From Effrenium voratum (Eukaryota; Sar; Dinophyceae; Suessiales; Symbiodiniaceae), in NCBI GenBank assembly GCA_963377175.1, contig CAUJNA010003289.1, positions 253,923 to 317,922 on the forward strand: a stretch of 64,000 nucleotides of DNA, written 5' to 3'. This document shows, piece after piece, positions 42,261 through 64,000 of the stretch. The notes beneath the pieces are model-generated. The model saw nothing but the letters and a program-made list of their open reading frames with translations. It ran no database searches and was not told the DNA's origin. Position 1 is the first letter of the stretch; every line of letters starts with the position of its first letter. Made by a program: the position numbers and the translations under genes.

Positions 42261-43987
42261 GAGAGGGACAGGATGTTGTCGCGCGCGCGGCGGGGGGCGT
42301 GCGAAATCGTGGCAGGCGCAGCACTTTGGCGATGCCGTTGCGAAATCGTGGCAGGCGCAGCACTTTGGCGATGCCGTTGCCGAAGTCGTGGCAGGCGCAG
42401 CATTCTGTGCATCTGGGTGTGTGTTTGTGTGGCAGGGGTCGCATTCGGCAGCTGTCTAGAGGGACAGGATGTTGTCGCGCGCGCGGCGGGGGGCGTGCGA
42501 AATCGTGGCAGGCGCAGCACTTTGGCGATGCCGTTGCGAAATCGTGGCAGGCGCAGCACTTTGGCGATGCCGTTGCCGAAGTCGTGGCAGGCGCAGCATT
42601 CTGTGCATCTGGGTGTGTGTTTGTGTGGCAGGGGTCGCATTCGGCAGCTGTCTAGAGGGACAGGATGTTGTCGCGCGCGCGGCGGGGGGCGTGCGAAATC
42701 GTGGCAGGCGCAGCACTTTGGCGATGCCGTTGCGAAATCGTGGCAGGCGCAGCACTTTGGCGATGCCGTTGCCGAAGTCGTGGCAGGCGCAGCATTCTGT
42801 GCATCTGGGTGTGTGTTTGTGTGGCAGGGGTCGCATTCGGCAGCTGTCTAGAGGGACAGGATGTTGTCGCGCGCGCGGCGGGGGGCGTGCGAAATCGTGG
42901 CAGGCGCAGCACTTTGGCGATGCCGTTGCGAAATCGTGGCAGGCGCAGCACTTTGGCGATGCCGTTGCCGAAGTCGTGGCAGGCGCAGCATTCTGTGCAT
43001 CTGGGTGTGTGTTTGTGTGGCAGGGGTCGCATTCGGCAGCTGTCTAGAGGGACAGGATGTTGTCGCGCGCGCGGCGGGGGGCGTGCGAAATCGTGGCAGG
43101 CGCAGCACTTTGGCGATGCCGTTGCGAAATCGTGGCAGGCGCAGCACTTTGGCGATGCCGTTGCCGAAGTCGTGGCAGGCGCAGCATTCTGTGCATCTGG
43201 GTGTGTGTTTGTGTGGCAGGGGTCGCATTCGGCAGCTGTCTAGAGGGACAGGATGTTGTCGCGCGCGCGGCGGGGGGCGTGCGAAATCGTGGCAGGCGCA
43301 GCACTTTGGCGATGCCGTTGCGAAATCGTGGCAGGCGCAGCACTTTGGCGATGCCGTTGCCGAAGTCGTGGCAGGCGCAGCATTCTGTGCATCTGGGTGT
43401 GTGTTTGTGTGGCAGGGGTCGCATTCGGCAGCTGTCTAGAGGGACAGGATGTTGTCGCGCGCGCGGCGGGGGGCGTGCGAAATCGTGGCAGGCGCAGCAC
43501 TTTGGCGATGCCGTTGCGAAATCGTGGCAGGCGCAGCACTTTGGCGATGCCGTTGCCGAAGTCGTGGCAGGCGCAGCATTCTGTGCATCTGGGTGTGTGT
43601 TTGTGTGGCAGGGGTCGCATTCGGCAGCTGTCTAGAGGGACAGGATGTTGTCGCGCGCGCGGCGGGGGGCGTGCGAAATCGTGGCAGGCGCAGCACTTTG
43701 GCGATGCCGTTGCGAAATCGTGGCAGGCGCAGCACTTTGGCGATGCCGTTGCCGAAGTCGTGGCAGGCGCAGCATTCTGTGCATCTGGGTGTGTGTTTGT
43801 GTGGCAGGGGTCGCATTCGGCAGCTGTCTAGAGGGACAGGATGTTGTCGCGCGCGCGGCGGGGGGCGTGCGAAATCGTGGCAGGCGCAGCACTTTGGCGA
43901 TGCCGTTGCGAAATCGTGGCAGGCGCAGCACTTTGGCGATGCCGTTGCCGAAGTCGTGGCAGGCGCTGCATTCTGTGCATCTGGGTG
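42261..43987. repeat. 196-bp tandem array, about 8.8 nearly identical units
   Basis: Units start near 42261, 42457, 42653, 42849, 43045, 43241, 43437, 43633 and 43829; the last is cut at 43987. Copies look identical apart from one base in the last unit (GCGCTGCATT for GCGCAGCATT near 43967). Each unit holds a 39-bp subrepeat twice (CGAAATCGTGGCAGGCGCAG...) and a diverged third time. Because 196 is not a multiple of three, each strand's frames meet a stop only every third unit, which explains the 126-261-aa ORFs. I do not regard these as genes. The array ends about 170 bp before the first recognised UNC119-like exon. Confidence 0.95.
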
Positions 43988-44157
43988 CTCTGTAATCGCA
44001 TCCATACAAGGGGCGCACGGTACATGTGTGTGGACATTTGGGAAAAACATAGCATGTGGGGTTATCCGGTCCTTTAATTTTTTTTCTGGGACAAATGTAG
44101 CTAGATTTTCTTTGGGAGTTGCAATCCATGGTGCCAGGCCGGGTGCGTGCTCTAAAG

Positions 44158-59575
<15,418 letters not shown>

Positions 59576-60969
59576 GCATCTTGGCTTCCTGGCCTTCTCT
59601 CCGCCGCGTGCACTTTCGCTGCGCGCCCCCCCTATCTCTTCGGAGTACTTACCGAAAGCGATTTTCCGGCTGTCTGATCAAATGAGAGCCATTAATTGCA
59701 TATATATATATATATTTACACGTGTAAATGCAATGCATACATTTTACACTTGTAACCATTTTGGTTCATCCTGGTAGAGCCAAACGTCCAAGGGTTTTGG
59801 GCCCTGCGCTGCTCATGTTGAGTCCGATTTGACGTGAGCAGCAGCGCAGTTTCCAACTCGCCTTGCTGTAAGTGACATGATTCTGCAGTATGTTGCTTTT
59901 CCGAGAGAATGGTGCACATCTTGATAGCACTAACTGGCAGCGGCAATGGGTATGACAAAATAATTGGCCTCATGGTGATGAGGGGGTGTTGGATTTGGAT
60001 TTATGACCCCTCAAAATAGTTTGTTTCCTTTTGGCTTCCATTCAATCAACCGCCAACAAAGGGGTTCCCCCGAAACGACAAATGCGTTTATCACTGCCGC
60101 CTTTACGGCTGCAGAATCACATCCGTGGCGGCTTGTTGAAATGAACGGACTCCATTGAACGCCCTTCGCTGTTGGCTTCGAACCCTTCTCCCGTTGACCA
60201 GCAAAGATTTTGCTTGTTTCTTGGGCGTGAGGGTGGGGGCTAAGACGCCCCAACCGGGTGATATCCAGTGAACCAGTCTTGAGCGGATGTTGGTGTCTCA
60301 GACTTGCGAAATGAACTAAATCGCCATTGCTTTTTAAAATTCGGTGAGGGGTCAGGATTCTTCATAGGGCGCTGGGGGTGCACAATGAACGTTTGGGAAC
60401 TGGTTGATGCCTGCCGCTTGATACCACGTTGGAATCTAAATCTGTGGTTTGGAGACTCTATCCTCACCACCAGCAATGGAAGGGGACATTCAAAAAGGGT
60501 CCCCCCCCCCCCCCTAAAACAAAAAAAGGTACCACAAAAAACAATAGAAACAAAGTAGCACCCTTCACACATCCTTTTTGGGTAAAAGGGCAATAATGTA
60601 GAAGGTGCTTCAGAAGTAGAGCTACCATGCCCGTGCAATGACTAAATCTGGTTTTAATATACCCCAACACCCCATTCTATTTTTGAGGCGGTTGGGGATG
60701 AATCAAACTACAGGACACCTTGGACGACTAAATGGGGAACCCTTGTTATCCTCAGAAAAGGTTTGGTTGTTTGATTTCTGCTTGGGTGAACATCTGGGCA
60801 ATTATGACCCATGACGAAGAAGGCTTCTATTTGTTGTATAGTAATGTTCACTTCGCACTAGTCCGCAGGCCATACTAATCTGAGGAACCCCTAAATGAAC
60901 CAATTGCATACGAGGGAACCCCTAAAACGAACATGTTCTTTCTGACGATTCCGAAGTCAACCTTGCCCT
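59576..60969. other. downstream of UNC119 exons; no confident gene
   Basis: The frame of exon 9 stays open to 59777 through sequence that no longer resembles the family. A TA run lies at 59699-59716 and a C run at about 60500-60513. No other feature. Confidence 0.4.
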
Positions 60970-61065
60970 CCTTCCAACAGTCATGGAAGCGGTTTGGAAG
61001 GCGTCAGGTGTGGAAAGACTACATTCCTTTTGACGACCTCCTTGTCCAGTTCCATGATTGGAAGG
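60970..61065. mobile_element. MITE-like family R, copy 2
   Basis: CCTTCCAACAGTCATGGAAG is inverted to TTCCATGATTGGAAGG. It has the same ends as 15781-15867, with a different middle. Confidence 0.6.
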
Positions 61066-61496
61066 TATTTAAAGCCTTCTAAATCGGACATGTCTGAAGA
61101 CATCTCGGATATTTTGGGGGCAACATTTTTTTATTGGGCTTTTTTCTGGGGTAGACTTAGGATACATTTTACATTTTACCAGTGACTCAAAGTGAAGCAA
61201 ACAATAGAATCTACATAACTGGGCCTAACTCTGATCCAACTCTGATTTTGAGCCACACCCATTTGGAAAAAAATTGGGCGCAACCTCCCTTATTGTTTTT
61301 TTTTTGGTATGTCTGGCCCTGGCCAGTCTTTTCCCCACTCCGGGGCGGTTCCCCCGGTGCGCCCGCTTCCGCCTTCGCCTTAGGCCTTTTTGACGAGGCG
61401 GGGGCTCCGGCGGAGCTTGGAGCTTGGAGCTCTGAGGTTCGGGGGACGCTTTTTGACGGCATTTTTTTTGAATTCCCCAGTTGTTGGGGCCCCGGG
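61066..61496. other. intergenic; GC-rich open stretch
   Basis: About 61340-61450 is GC-rich and open on both strands (plus: GAPASAFALGLFDEAGAPAE). It may be an exon but cannot be assigned. Confidence 0.35.
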
Positions 61497-61538
61497 GTTT
61501 AGGGTTTAGGGTTTGGGGTTTGGGGTTTAGGGTTTAGT
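61497..61538 (+). repeat. interstitial telomere-type TTTAGGG tract
   Basis: About six units of TTTAGGG or the variant TTTGGGG (GGTTTAGGGTTTAGGGTTTG...) lie internally, opposite in orientation to the CCCTAAA tract at 29827. Confidence 0.85.
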
Positions 61539-62182
61539 TTTTTCTCCCGCCTTTTGGGGCCTTGTCCACTTCCTGAGTTCATGGACTTTAGGCACTCTTT
61601 GGGTTTCGTTTTGGTTGAAATACTTGTTCTGGATCATGTCAGGAAGTGAGTTGTCCCTTGTGTTTGGGAGGTGGGGCAAGGTGGCCCCTGCTTTCTCTTA
61701 ACTAGGCTCGTGGTTTGGGGCAGCTTTCAAGCGGAGGTGGCGGGAGGGTTCCAAGGGGTTCTGGGAACTGCGGTGCCCGAGTTTGGCATCTGGGAAATGT
61801 GTGGTTTAGGTCAATTTCTGACACCAAGTTGGAATCTCCCAAACAAAGGAGGAGGGATGGCCCACTTTGATAAAGCATGAATCGTTGTTTCCCACACCCA
61901 TGATTTGACATGTTACATGTTGGTTTGAAAATTAACATCATGATATCCTTCAACCCTTTTTAAAAGGATCCATGTTCTTTCCGGGAGATGGGAGCTCTGT
62001 TTTGGGAATCCCACTTGAGATATCAAACGAAGCGTCAAACGAACCGTGACGTGGCCATGTTCAACCGTTGCATCCATCCAGCTGGAGCTAGGGTTCGTCC
62101 GGCTCCCCTCGCCATGGCTACAGCCTTCCGTGGGTTGATCATCTCACTTCCTGAGGTCATGGACTTTCAAGTCTTTGGGTCT
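61539..62182. other. intergenic, no gene seen
   Basis: CTTCCTGAG-TCATGGACTTT occurs at about 61571 and again near 62150, marking a further dispersed repeat. No gene is supported. Confidence 0.4.
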
Positions 62183-62307
62183 CTAGGTCCCCCAGTCGCG
62201 TTTTTTTCTTTTGTTTCACTCTTTTTGGTTGGGATGGTTCCCCTACTAAAATCGACCGCAGGAAAAAAACAGGTACGCTGATTCAAACCTCTCTACTGGA
62301 GGACCTA
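62183..62307 (+). mobile_element. MITE-like family O, copy 3
   Basis: CTAGGTCCCCCAGTCGCG and CTACTGGAGGACCTAG are the ends. The inside has TTTTTGGTTGGGATGGTTCC and CAAACCTCTCTACTGGAG. Confidence 0.8.
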
Positions 62308-62446
62308 GATTTGGACAATTTTAGTGGCGAATGCACAGTTTGGCGACTTTTCCTGGCCAATCCACTCGATCGGAGGTGAGTAACACACGACGTTGCGTAG
62401 GTCGAGCGGCTCGCGGGATGTGGGCGCTGTCCTTAAAGTGCTGGCG

Positions 62447-62565
62447 CTTCGGGGGTTCCCATCTTTTCGACCATCGTTCTTTTCAAAAACCGCCTGTTTC
62501 CCCTGGGTTTTTGATGGTTTCCTGAAAAGAATGATCCCTGGAAAGAATGGGGAAGGTACCCCTAG
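62447..62565. mobile_element. foldback MITE-like family M, copy 2
   Basis: CCATCGTTCTTTTCAAAAAC at the left and GAATGATCCCTGGAAAGAAT at the right match the copy at 4145. It ends GGTACCCCTAG as in copy 3. Confidence 0.7.
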
Positions 62566-62778
62566 AATGTTCATTTCTGTTTTGTTGGTTTGGGTCCCTG
62601 CTGGCAGACCCTATTCACCCACCTCTCAGGTGAACTTGAGGATGTTCCGGTCACGGATCCAGTCTCGACCTCCGGTGCTTGGGGAACTTGTTAGCAAATA
62701 TTTTGGGCTTCCCAAGCGGTTGCGAAATACTTTGACAAAGACTTTGGTCCACCTACTTACCTGCTACCCAACTTATCC

Positions 62779-63195
62779 ATACATCCAAGCATAAATACAT
62801 ATACATCCAAATAGATCCATACATCCATGCATGCATGCATACATGTCACGCAAACTGTGTCAGAGGTAATGCAAAATAACGCAAGCTGATGCAGGTTGCA
62901 CCATGTTGCTTCGCACACACGGAGCTGGCCGCAACATGCCGCATCAATTGAAGTGTAGAAGGAGTAACACATGTTTGTGCAAAATCAAGCGCGCTGCATC
63001 AACTTGTCGCATGTTGCCCAAAATTGCCGCAAACTTTCGCAGGCATCATACCCTTTGTTTGATACCGTCTAGCCACCCTCCGATTACATCCATGATTATG
63101 TCATACATCCATACACCGATGCATCCATACACCGATGCATCCATCCATCTATGTATGCATGCATGTACATACGCATGTATGGGTGCAGATGGATG
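62779..63195. repeat. ATCC/ATGC-type low-complexity field
   Basis: (ATACATCC), (CATGCATG) and (CGATGCATCCATACAC) stretches at 62779-62850 and 63085-63195 flank a region in which GCATCAA, GCATGTTGC and CCGCAA words recur in both orientations. No gene is supported. Confidence 0.75.
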
Positions 63196-64000
63196 CACGT
63201 ATGCATGGATGTGACCTTAACGCCTAGTCAATCCTGCTTTGGGGTTCCCTTCTAAGGCTGAACGTGTGAACCCACATATGTACCGCAACTTTGGTGGAGT
63301 ACCCAGAAATGGCTCGATTGGTTCAAAACTGGTCACTAAAGGAGCCTGGAGTGGCGAATCATTCATATATTGCTGCACTGGAGTGCGACTCATGGCTTAG
63401 GTGAGAGAAGTCAATGAGAGGCGCAAGCGCGGCTTGTTTTGCACCGAAGGGGTGTGGACGACCCAAGGAACGAAGAGGTTCTGCCCCATATGCGATGCTC
63501 TTTTGCTTTCCAGAGCCGCACCTGCATGCAGAATCTTGCATGTGCACTCGAGGTGCTGCCTTGGCACTGGACACTGGCAAGGGAGACCTCATGTTTCGCA
63601 TGCCACAGGCGAGCCGCTGTTTTGTCGGAGAGCAAGGCATTTAGCAGAAACATAAAAACATAAAGGAAACAGGGATGGGAGAATGCAGGGAGGGCAGATT
63701 TTTGTAGCCACCTGAAGATGCTTTCAGCTACCCCATTCCGGGCAAGCCCAGTCCCTTTTGCGAAGTTTAAGGCGAAGTTGTCGCTTTACAGAACTTGACG
63801 CATTCCGATGTGCAACTACGGTTCCAACTGGATGTCCCTGAATCACTTCAACAAGACACATTCTGGGAGAAACCTTTTGCCTTTTGGCTTTCCATCACTT
63901 TCCCGAACCCCGAAAAGTCCACTTTTGCGGGGTTTGCAAGCTGTCCGGGATCACGAAATGCCCAACAACAACCAAGGGGACTTACATATTCGCCTGTGGG
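63196..64000. other. right edge; ambiguous open frames
   Basis: All plus frames and one minus frame are open for 70-90 codons between 63359 and 63660. One contains KRFCPICDALLL with a C-x2-C. The DNA is GC-rich and may contain an exon, but strand and frame cannot be fixed. Confidence 0.35.

Noticed and set aside
42261..43987. Possible CRISPR-like array
   Set aside because: Units are identical along their full length with no variable spacers, and the DNA is eukaryotic in character.

Overview
The window looks like nuclear DNA of a dinoflagellate, most like the Symbiodiniaceae-type genomes. The evidence is a multi-exon gene with 39-83 bp exons, GC and GA as well as GT splice donors and AG|G acceptors; copia and LINE fragments of the kind common in dinoflagellates; plant-type TTTAGGG repeats; very low gene density; and many microsatellites and short inverted-repeat elements. 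Nothing suggests bacterial operons, ribosome-binding sites, tRNA, rRNA or CRISPR.

Layout. 1-2.3 kb: the 3' half of a Ty1/copia retrotransposon (reverse transcriptase, RNase H and an unusual C-terminal extension), broken by one frameshift. 2.3-27 kb: no confident host gene; short inverted-repeat (MITE-like) elements, a 38-bp minisatellite at 7.7-8.3 kb, and a few exon-like open frames. 27.1-28.7 kb: a 1.54-kb element with 21-bp terminal inverted repeats and an ACCAA target duplication, enclosing a LINE-type RNase H fragment. 31.1-32.1 kb: an intact intronless 337-aa ORF with a signal peptide and a DUF1036-like domain. 34.8-35.0 kb: a 163-bp palindrome. 36.9-40.6 kb: exon-like segments of unknown genes. 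40.9-44.0 kb: a CTCA microsatellite, then a near-perfect 196-bp tandem array.

44.2-59.6 kb: the main find, a split gene for an UNC119-family lipid-binding chaperone. I assembled it by eye from nine small exons whose reading phases agree at all eight junctions. Its introns (about 0.45-3.9 kb) carry most of the repeats in this half, including a ~545-bp CA array and a ~1.1-kb TTGC/CTGTTG array. 59.6-64 kb: no confident gene; a TTTAGGG tract, three MITE-like copies and ATCC-type low-complexity DNA.

Repeat families. At least ten short dispersed families recur, several with clear terminal inverted repeats. One 127-bp element sits in another dispersed repeat with a TTAA duplication, and unfilled copies of the same target occur elsewhere in the window. 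The host genes have no evident functional link to each other: the UNC119-like protein would be a cytosolic/flagellar trafficking chaperone, the DUF1036-like protein a secreted or membrane-associated one.
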